Shown: positions 9,902 to 21,796, counted from the first letter of the stretch. The stretch: DNA of 64,000 nt from Codonopsis lanceolata (GCA_013146195.2 CM028383.1:14965642-15029641); one strand, 5' to 3'. Numbers and translations: made by a program. The notes: generated from the sequence alone by a model not told the origin.

Positions 9902-11479
9902 ATGATGGATTCTCAGTATGAGAACGTGGTTCGTCCTCCTACTCTCACAAATGCTAATTATTCTATATGGAAAGTCAAGATGCGCATCTTCATCAAATCC
10001 ATTGATGAAAGAGCGTGGCTTGCTGTTTTAAATGGTTGGAGTCCTCCTAAAACTGTAGATTCTGATGGTGATGTCAAGATCACCAAAGAATCTGAGTGGA
10101 CCAATGATGATAGGAACACTGCTTCTTTTAACTCGAAAGCCTTGTCTGCAATTTATAAGGCCTTAGACGCAAATACTTTTAGGGTGATAGCAAATTATGA
10201 ATCTGCCAAAGATGTGTGGGAGGCCCTTCAAACCTTATGTGAAGGACCTGCCAGTGTTCGTTCTTCTAAGCTAAGAATGCTAACTACTCAGTTTGAAAAC
10301 ACTAGGATGCAAGAGTCTGAGGACATAATGACATATTATGGAAGACTTCTTGATTTATCCAATTCTGCTCTAGCTTTAGGAGATCCTATTACAAATGAGC
10401 GTCTTGTCAGCAAGATGATGAGAACTTTGCCTGAAAGGTTCAATGTCAAGATATGTGCAATTGAAGAAGCACATGATATTGACAAGATGAGTTTTGAAAG
10501 ATGGGCTGGAATTCTTCAAAACTTTGAATTGAACCTAAACGATCAAATAAAACACAAAGGCAAAGGAGTCTCATCATCTTCCACACCCACTGTGAAAAAT
10601 ATTGCTATGCCTGCTCCAATTGATCTCTCATGTGATTTGCTTGAAATTCAAAAAGATATTGATGAGTCTGATTTTGGAGAAGAATCAATTGCTCTATTGA
10701 CTACTAAATTCAAAAAAAATTTGAAAAATAAAAGTCAAAATAGAACTCCATCATCAAGCTCGAAAAATAATTTCAAACCTGATTCTGGAAAATTTGTTCC
10801 CAAAGAAAATTCTTTTCAAACTCCAGAAAAACCCTTCACAAATCCATTTGCATCAAAGTCATCCTACAATGGTAAGAACCTTGATTCTATCCAATGTAGA
10901 GAATGTCAAGGTTATGGACATTATGCTAACCAATACGCAAACACATTAAGAAAGAAAGGCTTGAATTTTTCAGCAACCTTGAGTGATAGTGATGGAGAAG
11001 ATCCAGGTGATCTTATCACCTTGAATGCTGTTTATGATTCGGATTCTGAAAATTCAGTTGGTTCAGCAAATGTGTCACCCGATGTTGCAACATCAGGAGT
11101 AACATCGGGAGAAACATTGTGCAGAAACAGGAACGATTTTTTCTGTTTTAATTCCACAGTTGCAGAAGATGATGGACACTCAGATTCAGATCTGCTGGAA
11201 GGGTACAAGGAGCTGTACAAGGATTGGGAGAAAAGAGCTCACCAAGTTACACTACTTGGTAAGGCGAATGAACTGCTGAAAAAGGCGAATGAGGATCAAA
11301 AAGAATGCATAATAAGGCTGGAAGGTGTCCTAAGTAGAAAGGATGTGGAGATTGAGCAGTTAAAGGAGCAACTTGCTCAAGCAGAAGCAACACTGACCAA
11401 GTGGAATTCTAGCAAACAGAAGGTTGATGATCTGCTAAATGCAGTAACTCATCTAGATCGGTATTGGTTTTGTCCCTAA
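9902..11479 (+). CDS. SIRE-type gag, 525 residues, knuckle damaged
   Basis: The N-terminus (RPPTLTNANYSIWKVKM) and residues to about 210 form a DUF4219/UBN2 copia capsid domain, which would assemble virus-like particles in the cytoplasm. A nucleocapsid knuckle follows at residues 332-345 as C-x2-C-x4-H-x4-Y; the last Cys is replaced by Tyr. Residues 430-520 are charged and probably coiled coil. The frame ends early: one base appears to be lost or gained near 11456-11462, after which GIGFVPKVFVKEGEG continues in another frame. The original gag-pol was therefore probably one long frame. The start at 9902 has a second Met at position 2 and follows the primer site by 40 bp. Confidence 0.85.
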   Translation: MMDSQYENVVRPPTLTNANYSIWKVKMRIFIKSIDERAWLAVLNGWSPPKTVDSDGDVKITKESEWTNDDRNTASFNSKALSAIYKALDANTFRVIANYESAKDVWEALQTLCEGPASVRSSKLRMLTTQFENTRMQESEDIMTYYGRLLDLSNSALALGDPITNERLVSKMMRTLPERFNVKICAIEEAHDIDKMSFERWAGILQNFELNLNDQIKHKGKGVSSSSTPTVKNIAMPAPIDLSCDLLEIQKDIDESDFGEESIALLTTKFKKNLKNKSQNRTPSSSSKNNFKPDSGKFVPKENSFQTPEKPFTNPFASKSSYNGKNLDSIQCRECQGYGHYANQYANTLRKKGLNFSATLSDSDGEDPGDLITLNAVYDSDSENSVGSANVSPDVATSGVTSGETLCRNRNDFFCFNSTVAEDDGHSDSDLLEGYKELYKDWEKRAHQVTLLGKANELLKKANEDQKECIIRLEGVLSRKDVEIEQLKEQLAQAEATLTKWNSSKQKVDDLLNAVTHLDRYWFCP

Positions 11480-14400
11480 GGTGTTTGTGAAAGAAGGAGA
11501 AGGAACATACGGAACTAAACAAACCGATGCAAGCTTTCTGGCGTTTTACGTGAAAAACCAAGAGTAAGAAGGAAAAATTATGTTTGTCATACGCCATAAG
11601 CACGGTCACATACAACCTTTTTGCTTTACGAAAAGGCAATGTATGAGAATGAAATGAGGCAAGATTTCTTTGGAAAAGCTCATTGGCAGAACAGGATGAA
11701 GCAGCCAATGCGCCAGCCAATGCAGCAACATTGGCAGAAACATTGGAAGCCTCATTCAAAGACAAATCATAATTTTTTCCAAAAACACCAACCCAAAACA
11801 GTCAAACAAATGTGGGTTCCCAAAACTTGTGATGAAAAATGTAGAGCCAAATACTGTGAGCCTTTTGATATCTGCCCTGGTGCTTCCATGTCACATGATG
11901 AAGAATGCAATGTTACTTTTACTTCCTTAAAATCTCATGTTGTTGGATCTTGGTATTTTGACAGTGGTTGTTCTAGACATATGACAGGTGCAGCTGAGAA
12001 TTTGGAGGAATATGTGAGTATTAATGGTGGATCAGTGACATATGGTGGTGGTGCCAAAGGGAAAATTGTTGGTAAAGGAACATTGAACGTTGAAGGCCTT
12101 CCAAACCTCAAAAATGTCTACCATGTAGAAGGTCTTAAGACAAACCTGATCAGCATAAGTCAGTTGTGTGATGATGATCTTCAGGTAAGGTTTGACAAAC
12201 ATTCTTGTGAAGTTCTTGATCATAATAACAAATGTCTTCTGACAGGTTTAAGATCGTCTGATAACTGTTACTTGTTCAACAATACCCATTCGTGTCAAAA
12301 AGCAAGTCTTGATGTAACAGATCTCTGGCACCAGAAACTTGGTCACATGAGTTTTCGTAAGCTCGATGAGCTTGTGAGGCATGATGCTGTTAAAGGATTA
12401 CCAAATTTGAAAAGGAATTACTCAAAGGTATGTGGATCGTGTCAAAAAGGTAAATAAACCAAGGCTTCACATCTTCCCATAACACAATGCTCCACTTCTA
12501 GATGTTTGGAGATGATTCACACTGACCTTATGGGTCCCATTGAAGTAGAAAGCCTAAGTAAGAAAAAGTATAACTTTGTTTGTGTAGATGACTTCTCTAG
12601 ATATACTTGGGTAATATTTTTAAGAGAGAAGTCTGAAACTTTTGAGGCTTTCAAAATTTGGTACACCCGTGTAATGAACTTGTATGATCTAAAACTTGTT
12701 AGGATTAGATCAGATCATGGCACGGAATATGAAAATGCATCCTTTTCTAATTATTGTGCCTCCAATGGTATTTCTCATGAATTCTCTGCTCCCAAAACTC
12801 CACAACAAAATGGAGTGGTGGAGAGAAAGAACAGGACATTACAAGAAATGGCTAGGGTGATGTTACATTCAAAAAATTTGGCTAAAAGATTTTGGGCTGA
12901 AGCATTGAACACTGATTGTCACATTGGAAATAGGGTCTTCTTGAGACCAGGTAGCACAATGACACCTTACGAAATTTTTCTTGGGAAGAAACCTACCTTG
13001 AAATATTTTCATGTGTTTGGCTGCGTGTGTTATCTGCTCAATGATAGAGATCAACTTTCCAAGTTTGACTCTAAGAGTGATAAATGTGTTTTTATGGGAT
13101 ATTCCACAAATAGTCGAGCATATAGAGTTTTTAATCTTCGAACTAAGACTATTATGGAATCCATGAACATTATTTTTGATGATTTAACTGGTCTTGGTCA
13201 CAAAACTTCTGAGGAAGATGTTTCAGGGATTTTGGATTTCGGAGACTTTGATCTGAAATAGGCGAATCCGATAGTTCGGCGAGCAGAGGCAATTCGGCGG
13301 AGCGGGTGGTTCGGTGGAAAAATTCGGGATGTTTCACCCAATGTTCTTCAGGATGTTGCAACATCGGAAGAAACAATGACCAAGCTGGCGGGAGATGAAG
13401 TCATTTGGAGCGAGTCAAATCGGGAAGATGATCGGTCAGATTGATCGAGGAAATTGACGTTCCAAGCAAGATTCAGAAGAACCATCCACTCACTCAAGTT
13501 ATAGGTAATGTACAAGATGGTGTGTCCACAAGGAAGAAAGGTAAAGTGGATTACAAGAAACTTGCATGCATGACCACACTCGAATTTGATGATATACATG
13601 CCTCATGTTTTGTTTCCACTGTTGAACCTAAAAATGTGCAAGAGGCCCTCAAAGATGAAAGTTGGATAAATGCCATGCAAGAGGAACTAGATCAATTCAC
13701 AAAAAATGATGTTTGGTATCTAGTTCCCAGACCCACTTCAATAAATGTTATTGGAACTAAATGGATCTTCAAAAACAAAACGAATGAAGTGGGAGAAATA
13801 ATAAGGAATAAAGCTAGATTGGTAGCTCGAGGGTATACAGGATTGAGGGGTGGATTTTGATGAAACCTTTGCACTGTAGCCCGCATTGAGTCTATCCGTC
13901 TACTTCTGGCAATTGCTTGTTTCCTTGACATCACTCTTCAACAAATGGATGTGAAGAGTGCATTTTTGAATGGGATTCTTGAGGAAGAAGTATTTGTGGA
14001 ACAACCAAAAGGGTTTGAGGACCCCCATAAACCCAATCATGTGTTTAAATTGAAAAAGGCTTTGTATGGCCTCAAACAAGCTCCTAGAGCTTGGTATGGT
14101 AAACTTACTGATCACCTTTACAAAGTGGGTTTAAACGGGGAGAGGTGGATAAAACACTGTTTATTCAAAAACAAGATAAACATATTTTGATTGCTCAAAT
14201 ATATGTTGATGATATTGTGTTTGGATCCACCTCCAAATCCTTGGAAAAAGAGTTTGTGAATTGCATGACTTCCACATTTGAAATGAGCATGGTAGGGGAA
14301 TTGACATATTTCTTAGGCATTCAGATCAAACAATCACATGAAGGGATGTTCATTTCTCAAGCCAAGTACTCTCTAAACTTGGTGAAGAAATTCGATCTTG

Positions 14401-15146
14401 AGAATGGAAAACATAAAAAAACCCCTATGGGTACATCCGATAAACTTAATAAAGATGAAAAATCTGAAAGTGTTGATCCTACCTTGTATAGAAGTATGAT
14501 AGGGAGTTTCTTTGTATTTAAGCGCCACTCGTCCGGATATCATGTATACGGTGTGTGTTTGTGTGCAAGGTATCAAGCAAACCCCAAAGTTTCTCACCTA
14601 AAAGCTGTCAAAAGAATAATTCGATATGTTGGTGAGACCTTTGGCATGGGTTTGTGGTATACTAAGCATACGAATACCAATCTTGTTGGGTTCAGTGATG
14701 CTGACTGGGCTGGCAGTGTTGATGACATGAGAAGTACATCTGGAGGATGTTTTTATCTAGGAAACAATCTGATTTCTTGGTTTAGCAAGAAACAAAATTG
14801 TGTAGCCCTATCAACAGCTGAATCTGAGTATATAGCTGCTGGTAGTGGATGTACACAACTTTTGTGGATGAAACAAATGATCCAAGATTATGGTTTGCAC
14901 AGTGATATCTTAACCATGTATTGTGACAACACAAGTGCAATAAGCATAGCTAAAAATCCTGTTCAACACAAAAGAACAAAGCACATAGATATAAGACACC
15001 ATTTTATTAGAGACTTAGTTGAACAAGGCATTGTCTGCATTGAACATGTTGGTATAGATAACCAATTGGCTGATATCTTTACTAAAAGTCTAGATTTTGA
15101 GAGATTTATAAATCTTAGGAAATCTCTCGGTATGTGTGCCATGTAA
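11480..15146 (+). pseudogene. SIRE-type pol, frameshifted
   Basis: The pieces lie in order. A remnant second knuckle at about 11588-11625 (HKHGHIQPFCF) has lost its first Cys pair. Protease shows WYFDSGCSRHMTG (11951). Integrase shows HQKLGHMS and CGSCQKGK, then a TAA at about 12455, then D-D-E motifs MIHTDLMGP, IRSDHGTEYEN and PQQNGVVERKN. The frame shifts after 13261. Reverse transcriptase pieces run 13441-13860, 13945-14190 and 14145-15146, with YVDD at 14202-14213. RNase H shows DADWAG, AESEYIA and CDNTSA. At least four frameshifts and one stop prevent full-length translation. The 333-residue C-terminal piece is open. A full Pol would cut, copy and integrate the element. Confidence 0.9.
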
Positions 15147-15747
15147 TCCCTCACTTGAAAAAAAAAATTTAGGCATATTGCATTGTTATCTAGGGGGGCA
15201 CACTAGATCAAATCTGTTTGTGTTAAGTACCTTTGTGCATGTGTGATGATTCATTCAAAATTATTGTGATTCTTTTGTTCTAATTCTTCTCACCATCTCC
15301 CTAGAAAGTTGTTGGAGCTACCTTTCAAAATTTTTAGGATGCTGCAATTTGTCAATGTACTATGAAGTTTCGACTTGCATGGGTTGATCTTGACTAAATT
15401 GACTCCTTTTAATTGACAAAGTGTGAAAGCTACCTAACGGAAAAGAGCTACCTATGAACAAGGTTGTGGCTTCTTTCTTTTGGGACTATGGATTTTCGAA
15501 TTCCATGGGTTGATCAATAAGTTAAGGTGCTACCCTTGGTAAATAGTGTGAAAGGTTCCTAGTGGTGCTTTAGCTTGAAATAAAGTAAAGCTATTTTCAT
15601 AGGGAAATAAAGTACCTATGATATTTCTGGGAGTAATATTTTTTTTTTGGTGAAAGAAAAATGAGAATTTGAACATAAAATCACAGATTTTTGGATCATT
15701 AATTGCCAACGACTAATTGCATTAGTGGCTAGATTAGTGGAACTTTC

Positions 15748-17676
15748 TTGCGGGGAAAGATGCAGTTTCTCCGCGAGAACATCCTACAACTCTCCGGCAA
15801 CTTGCTCAGATCTCCGTTATCTCTCAAAAATTTCAGTCTCTGTCTCCATCCTCCTGAATTCTTCCTTCATTCGTCTTCAATGGCGTCCTCCTCAAAAAGC
15901 CCCAATTCGTCCACAGATGATTTCTCAACCGCCATGGTTGTATATCAACCAGTTCCTGAGCCTCTCACGGTGATTCTCCCTGGAGAAAAAGGGAATGAAA
16001 TTGATGTTGACAATCCAGGAGATTTGTCCGGCCTTCCCTCTATCGGAAACCCTAGTACTCGCCGGTCCAAGCGCCAAAGAGGAATTCCGGCAAATTACGA
16101 CGACCCCTCTGTTGCCGACGTTCAAGCCGCCAAGAAAAACAAAGTCGGTGCTGGATTCTTCAAGGACTCAGTCCATCTTGAAAGTGACTCTGATGATGAG
16201 GATTTCATTCCTCCAGCCGGCTCAATTCCCCCTGCTCACGAGCCTTCTATGTCACCAGCCTCTCCACCTCTTTCTCGTGTACAAGAGCCTGTTGAAGATG
16301 ATGACTACCCTATCCCGTCTCCAAGGGTTGTATTCCCTTCTAACTCCTCTCCTCCACGAAGGCCATCTTCAACGGCTGCAAATTCTTTCACTGATGATGA
16401 AGTTGCACAGAATTTAATCCGATTGCGACAGGCTCATGCATCTACATCTGGTCCTTCACCCTCTGCTTATCCTCCAATCATGCCTAGTCCATCAACTTCT
16501 TCGGATTTTGATGATAGTTCTGATCAGAACTATGATGCGAAGAACGGGACCCCTGATGTTAGTGAAGATTCAGATGAGATTCCGGTGCGCTTCACAAGAA
16601 GAAGTTCTGCTCGGTTCAATGTTGCACCCATTGTTGCAACATCTACAAAATTGAAACCGCTGGGTACTCCCTTTTCCTCTTCATTTATCTCTAAGGCTGT
16701 TTCACGTCGCTATAATATTTCTAGGAATATCATAGATGAACGTAATGTTGTAAGTTCTGTGTTGGATTCCTACAATCTTTCTGCTTATTTTTCTGATCGA
16801 AATCTTGTGAAAACAATTTCTCTTGCTGCCCCATACCTTCGAGAATTAATTCATGAATTTTACGCTAATCTTGAGAAAAGGATTTCTGATCCGTGTGATT
16901 CCAGTTTTGAGAAGGTTTTCGTTCGAGGAAAATGGTACTCGTTTTCTCCAAAAATTATAAATTCTGTTCTTGGTACTCCTTCCTCGGGTATTCTTGATTT
17001 CGGTTTGGACCTGAACTCTTGTGTTGCTGAATTATCGGGTGGCAAAATTTCTCTGTGGCCAGCTAAGGGTACTCCTCTCAGTACCTCCCACCTGTCATCA
17101 TTGTATGCCTTTTTGCACAAAGTTTGCTGTGCAAATTGGTCTCCTTCAAAAAACACTAATGTCATCACCGAGGAACATGGTAAAGTTCTGTATCTTCTTG
17201 GGACTCAACGACCATTTGATTTTGGATTGTATGTCTTTAGAAAAGTCTCCTCCATGGATGAAACAGGAGGAGACAAAAGGTCTCTAATTTTCCCCTCTCT
17301 CATATACAAGATCCTGATCTCTCAAGGGTACAAACCATCTCCTTCCACACGTCTCTCACCTATCCTTGAACCTCTCCATTTCTCTTCAAAACTCTTAAAA
17401 GGAGATAGGCTAGTAAATTTGCCTCTCTCTTCAGCTCCAGATGCTTCCTTCATTGATCCCAGTACCCCTCATACTCCTGCTTCTCCTTCAGTCACAGTTT
17501 CACCTACTGTCCCATCCATTGTTACTCCTGTTGTTGCATCATCAAGTGCAACATCCCTTCTGTTTGCATCCCCTACTGCTCCCATATCTGTCTCGTTTGT
17601 CAAAGAGCAACTGCAGCTGATCCAGACACAGCTCTCTCACATTGCTGGCACACCATTCTGGTCAAATAGGGGGTGA
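15748..17676 (+). CDS. Envelope-like / Transposase_32-type ORF of SIRE element
   Basis: The open frame is 642 codons without a stop. The likely start is the internal ATG at 15880 (MASSSKSPNSS), since the first 44 residues look like leader. The N-terminal half is Ser/Pro/Asp-rich and low in complexity, with a basic patch RRSKRQRG. Residues about 365-570 resemble the plant domain Pfam Transposase_32 (putative plant transposon protein), with EFYANLEKRI, VRGKWYSFSP, LHKVCCANWSPS and a closing FPSLIYKILISQGY. SIRE elements carry an ORF here that has been called envelope-like, but its role is not established. I see no convincing signal peptide or transmembrane helix. It is the only complete ORF of the element. 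Confidence 0.75.
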   Translation: MRGKMQFLRENILQLSGNLLRSPLSLKNFSLCLHPPEFFLHSSSMASSSKSPNSSTDDFSTAMVVYQPVPEPLTVILPGEKGNEIDVDNPGDLSGLPSIGNPSTRRSKRQRGIPANYDDPSVADVQAAKKNKVGAGFFKDSVHLESDSDDEDFIPPAGSIPPAHEPSMSPASPPLSRVQEPVEDDDYPIPSPRVVFPSNSSPPRRPSSTAANSFTDDEVAQNLIRLRQAHASTSGPSPSAYPPIMPSPSTSSDFDDSSDQNYDAKNGTPDVSEDSDEIPVRFTRRSSARFNVAPIVATSTKLKPLGTPFSSSFISKAVSRRYNISRNIIDERNVVSSVLDSYNLSAYFSDRNLVKTISLAAPYLRELIHEFYANLEKRISDPCDSSFEKVFVRGKWYSFSPKIINSVLGTPSSGILDFGLDLNSCVAELSGGKISLWPAKGTPLSTSHLSSLYAFLHKVCCANWSPSKNTNVITEEHGKVLYLLGTQRPFDFGLYVFRKVSSMDETGGDKRSLIFPSLIYKILISQGYKPSPSTRLSPILEPLHFSSKLLKGDRLVNLPLSSAPDASFIDPSTPHTPASPSVTVSPTVPSIVTPVVASSSATSLLFASPTAPISVSFVKEQLQLIQTQLSHIAGTPFWSNRG

Positions 17677-18049
17677 AGCTGCAAGGGTTGGGGTTAGTAG
17701 TGATGAAGCCCCTGGCTGGAAGGGTTCTGGCTGCACCGACTCTTGAAGCGCCAAAAGCTCCTGAAAGATGAACTGCAGTTACATCCTCTCTTGTGTAATT
17801 CTGATATTGTGTAATGTGATGGTTGATGGTTGGTTGTTAGCTTTAAACACTTACTTCATTTGGGTCTGTGATAGTTGGTTATTTGGATATTTTGGTATAC
17901 TTGTAATAAGTAGTTAATTGTGATTGTGGTTTTTCGATCATGACTCTCTCTTGGTATATTTCTGACCTTCGTTTCAGGGGGTGTTAATAATGATCTTCTT
18001 GCAGGTCTTTCTTGGATTTGACCAAGAATGCTCAAACAAAGGGGGTGAT
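17677..18049 (+). other. SIRE 3' untranslated part with polypurine tract
   Basis: No coding frame continues after the stop of the envelope-like ORF. The segment ends with CAAAGGGGGTGAT immediately before the 3' LTR at 18050, which is the expected place and composition for the plus-strand primer. The AAAGGGGGTGA stretch is the probable polypurine tract. Confidence 0.65.
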
Positions 18050-18952
18050 TGTAAGGGTAAATTAGGCAAAGCCAAATTTGTCTTGTTTTTCACTCTCTTG
18101 GTCAACGTAGGATTTAATTGGTGTTAAAGATTAATTAGGTGATAGGATTTGATTAGGATTCTTTTATTAGATTTAGGTGATACATTTTAGGTAACTAAAT
18201 CTTTGCAAAATTATTTAGTTATTAAAGGTATCATATTAGGAAACATAATCTTGCATGATTATCTGCTAAATCTCTTTCCTAGTAGGAGTGGTTGTTTTGC
18301 CGTGTGCTTGCAGGATTGGGTGCCTATATAAAGAGCCGGATGTCGAGCAGTTAAAGGTGTGCCGAGAGCTTACAGTTAGAACTCATTCAGAGAGCAGTGT
18401 GCGTAAGAGAGAATCAATCCAGAAGTCTTGTGTGCCGAGCTTGAGAGAAGAGATCAACAGCCCATACACGGAGACCATTCTACAGGCAGTAATCTTCATA
18501 CCTGTTGCTGCTGCTTGAAACTTCAGGGAATACAGCCTTGTATTTCCTGAAGTCCTTATTTATGTGCTTCCTTTTTGTTCACTGTTTGGAAGCTGTCTTT
18601 TGGTTTGTTTCTTCCCACGTTTGGTATAGTGGTTTATGTGGGTTTTTCGGTTCTCCAAGATACTATATCTTGTGAGAATTTTTGTTAATTGTTAAGCATA
18701 AAAACAGTGTTGATTTTAATATATATTGTGTTGCCTTGAGGCTGATTTACAAGTTTGATACTTGTAGATTGTTTTGAGTAATTTTCTGTCTACTAAAATC
18801 TTCTTGATTTATAATCTGAAATCAAAACTTCCGCTGCTATTTTCTGTGATATACTTTTTGTTCACATTGTCATTGTCATTGTTGCAACATTCACTGCAAC
18901 ATTAACAATCACATCGTTCCATAGTGAGATTCCGTGGCATCGCGTTCTTTCA
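18050..18952 (+). repeat. 3' LTR of SIRE-type element
   Basis: It matches 8949-9847 over its whole length and is 4 bp longer because of the stretch CCTGTTGCTGCTGC near 18505. It ends TTCTTTCA, followed by the TSD ATAAT at 18953-18957. Confidence 0.92.
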
Positions 18953-20574
18953 ATAATGGAGTAATTTAAAAGGCTAAAATATAGTATTAACAGTCTAGTT
19001 TCAGACTAAGAAATAGTCACCTCCTTTTGAGTTGTGAGTAATTAATGGTGGAATTTACAAGATGGCTGTGCAGAATGAGTTATAACAGAAAATCTGTAAA
19101 ATAACTTGTGTTTGGGATAATCATAAATTGATGATTATAGGTCTGAATTGAATGATTCAAAATGGTAAATAATACCTTAAGATGTCTAGTTTCTAAATAT
19201 GTGTGGATCACAATATTTGGATTTGTCAAGCGTGGTTTATAAATAATACATGAACCATAATGGATTTGTGAACATAGGATGAATGATCGTTCTAGAATGA
19301 GTTTTAGCGAATATAATCTAAGTTATTAATTGATCCTGGACCATCAATGAAGTCTTGGGGATTTTATGAGTTGCTACTTGTTAAGTTACGGGTTTAGCCT
19401 AGATTCATGAGAGAAATGGATTTCTATACTTGTGTGGTTCATTATTTGTTAAGTGATGCACTTAACTTGGATTTATGCTAGAAATAAATATCTATGCTTA
19501 TTAGATATTATGACTTATGAAAGCATAATTGTGATACTCGTCAAGGATTGGTTCTCCCTATTTAATTATATGACTTATAAGGCATATTGTGTATTTTGAC
19601 ATGAAGCATAATCTACTTTTGATTACTATGTGTTTCATTGATAATTGATTCACCAACTTGTGTTGAACTTATATTTCACTAATAGGTGAAATTGTGAACT
19701 GTTGATCTAGGGTTTCTTAATGAGACAAGAACCTAGCTATGCTTGAACCGAGAACTTAGAAAAGGGTTAGAAATGCAAATAGCATTTACAACCTATTTGG
19801 GATGAATTGTAGTAAAGACTCAACGGAGTCGAGCTTAAGGAACAATTGAACCTTACCAGGATCGTGGTGAGATCCTACAACTTGTAGAATCTATTTGACT
19901 AGATTACTAGCCTTTGGAACTTGAATAACATTCGATGGACAACTTGACACTTGTATTTTTGAGACTCAATTGGGCTCTTAAAGTAATGTATGTGATTAAT
20001 CGTGAACATGTCGTGCATAACATGCTTGCTTGTCTTGAACGAGCTCGCTCTTGTCGAGATCGCTTCCTACTTGATTTAATATGAGTAAACATCTACTTGA
20101 CATGGATGAGTTCCCTCTTGTCGAGCTCGATCCCTACTTGATTTTGATGCCAAGTAAATATGTGCTTGTCATTCCATTAGTCCAGCGCTGGCATACTTGT
20201 CTTGTCTCGATGGTAACGATGCATCGCCGTCACGAATTGTGAGATTCGTGGTAGTGATGGGTCGCCAACCCATCATCATGCACCCACCCTCCACTATTTG
20301 ATCACAGTGGAGAAGAGTACCTTGTCGTAACCATTAGGGCGCTTGGAATAATACTATCGTGTTTGGTTGATGTATCACTCACGTGCATCCGACAACCCAC
20401 AATCGTGATAACCGTTTTCATTTCAGGATCTACGTTGCGGCAGCGGCTCTATAACATATCCTCCTGTTATGTGATTTATTTCAAACACTTATGTGACAAC
20501 AAAGTGTTAATTGAGACATGGGATCAAAAGTGACCATGTTTATCTTGATTGCGCATGATTGAATTTCATGGTGT

Positions 20575-20725
20575 GTATATCTGTAGGTATACATACTTAT
20601 ACTTGATAATTCTATGACTTGATATGCATATATGTGAATATACATGCTTATACTTGCTAGTTTCATGAATGACTTGACATGTATATAAAAAGTTATACAT
20701 ACTTACATGTAATGCTTTCATGAGA
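20575..20725 (+). repeat. Degenerate repeat of about 52 bp, three units
   Basis: TATACATACTTATACTTG at about 20588, TATACATGCTTATACTTG at about 20640 and TATACATACTTACATG at about 20693 are spaced 52-53 bp apart, with ATGACTTGATATG-like sequence between. The block lies inside the right half of the solo LTR and has no coding role. Confidence 0.5.
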
Positions 20726-21796
20726 ATTATTTTGTAATTCATTTGGTTTGTGTTGAACAGGGAATCCCACCCTAGTTCGTTTGGACTGTTTAGTAAGTGA
20801 GAAGGAGAGATTTCTTGTAAAGTATACGACACGTTTTCACGGGTTTCGTTGTTGTAATGCGATGTTACTGTTGTTATAACAATGTTTCATATTATGTTAT
20901 ATTGTTTAGTAGTAACGTACTGGGTCATTATGACTCATCCCGTACTTTGTTTTCTAGTTGCAGTAACATGTCCGCTACATTGAGGCCGAGTAGATCGTGA
21001 TTGTAGCAGATCGCAGATGATCGATAGCCCGAGCTTAGTTCGTGTGTTCATGATTGTAGTAGTCGATTTCCCCGAGTAGTAGCTTGCGGAGTTCCCTCTA
21101 GCATCGTGTTGTTTCTTTTATTTTGTCCTTCTTTTCCGCTTAGGACGTTTTGAGTAAAGTTATATAAACTTTACAGTTGGGTAGCATTACTAGTCTTGTT
21201 GTACTTTCCTATCCCTGATTTTTAGTCAGGCGTGTACACTTCACTTCTTAGTATTTATTCAGTCGTCTCCCGGGCAAGCAGTAGCTTCGGGGCATTAAGT
21301 ATCTCTCTTGTTATTGTTGTTGTTAACCCCGGCAAGTTAGTCGTTGGGTAATTGTTATATCAGGTAGGGTTCTTGTCGAAACGCCGGCCTGGAGTGCCGA
21401 TGGTTTGTCCTATGTCTGCAATGTTGCGGCACGTGAATTTTGTGTTTAGCCTTGTGAGACAACGTCTCTCTTGATTCTATTTGCTTCAATTTTCGAGCTC
21501 TCTAGCTCGGGGCTTCGCTATGTTAACGCTTCCACATCTTTGATTTTTGTTTATCCGTATTTTTATACTATTACACATCCATGTTTAGAGCTTGATAGCT
21601 CTAATGTTTGACTTGCACTATTATTTACTTCGTGCTTGTCCTCTTCTTGCCTTGTCCTAGCGTCGCAACCTTGGGATTCCGTTCCAGAATTCGGGTCGGG
21701 TCGTCACACTACCTACTTTTAGTACGAGGATCGTATAGGGAAAAATATATATTAGGTGTAGATTGATTGATATAGAAAGAAGGAAAAGGAAGGTAG

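Larger units (their letters stand above)
8949..18952 (+). mobile_element. Complete SIRE/Maximus-type Ty1/copia element
   Basis: The element has two LTRs of 899 and 903 bp, a methionine tRNA primer site, gag, pol, an extra 3' ORF and a 5-bp TSD ATAAT (8944-8948 and 18953-18957). Three features place it in the SIRE/Maximus lineage: a gag with a CRECxGYGHY-type knuckle, a long spacer-rich gag-pol, and an envelope-like ORF after pol. By eye the LTRs differ at about 14 positions plus a 4-bp indel, roughly 1.5 percent, so the insertion is fairly recent. Gag-pol nevertheless carries several frameshifts and one clear nonsense codon. Confidence 0.9.
6942..21708 (+). mobile_element. Long solo LTR, split by a SIRE element
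   Basis: The unit starts TGTAAGACCCCGAATCC at 6942 and ends GGGTCGTCACA at 21708, with CTACC on both sides (6937-6941 and 21709-21713) as a 5-bp TSD. Without the 10,009 bp added by the nested copia element it is about 4.76 kb. I see no gag or pol and no second copy of the terminal sequence, so a solo LTR left by LTR-LTR recombination is the simplest reading. The long LTR and its ends suggest a Ty3/gypsy chromovirus of Tekay type. A large non-coding (LARD-like) element is the alternative. Small open frames inside, such as 7867-8109, show no domains. Confidence 0.75.
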
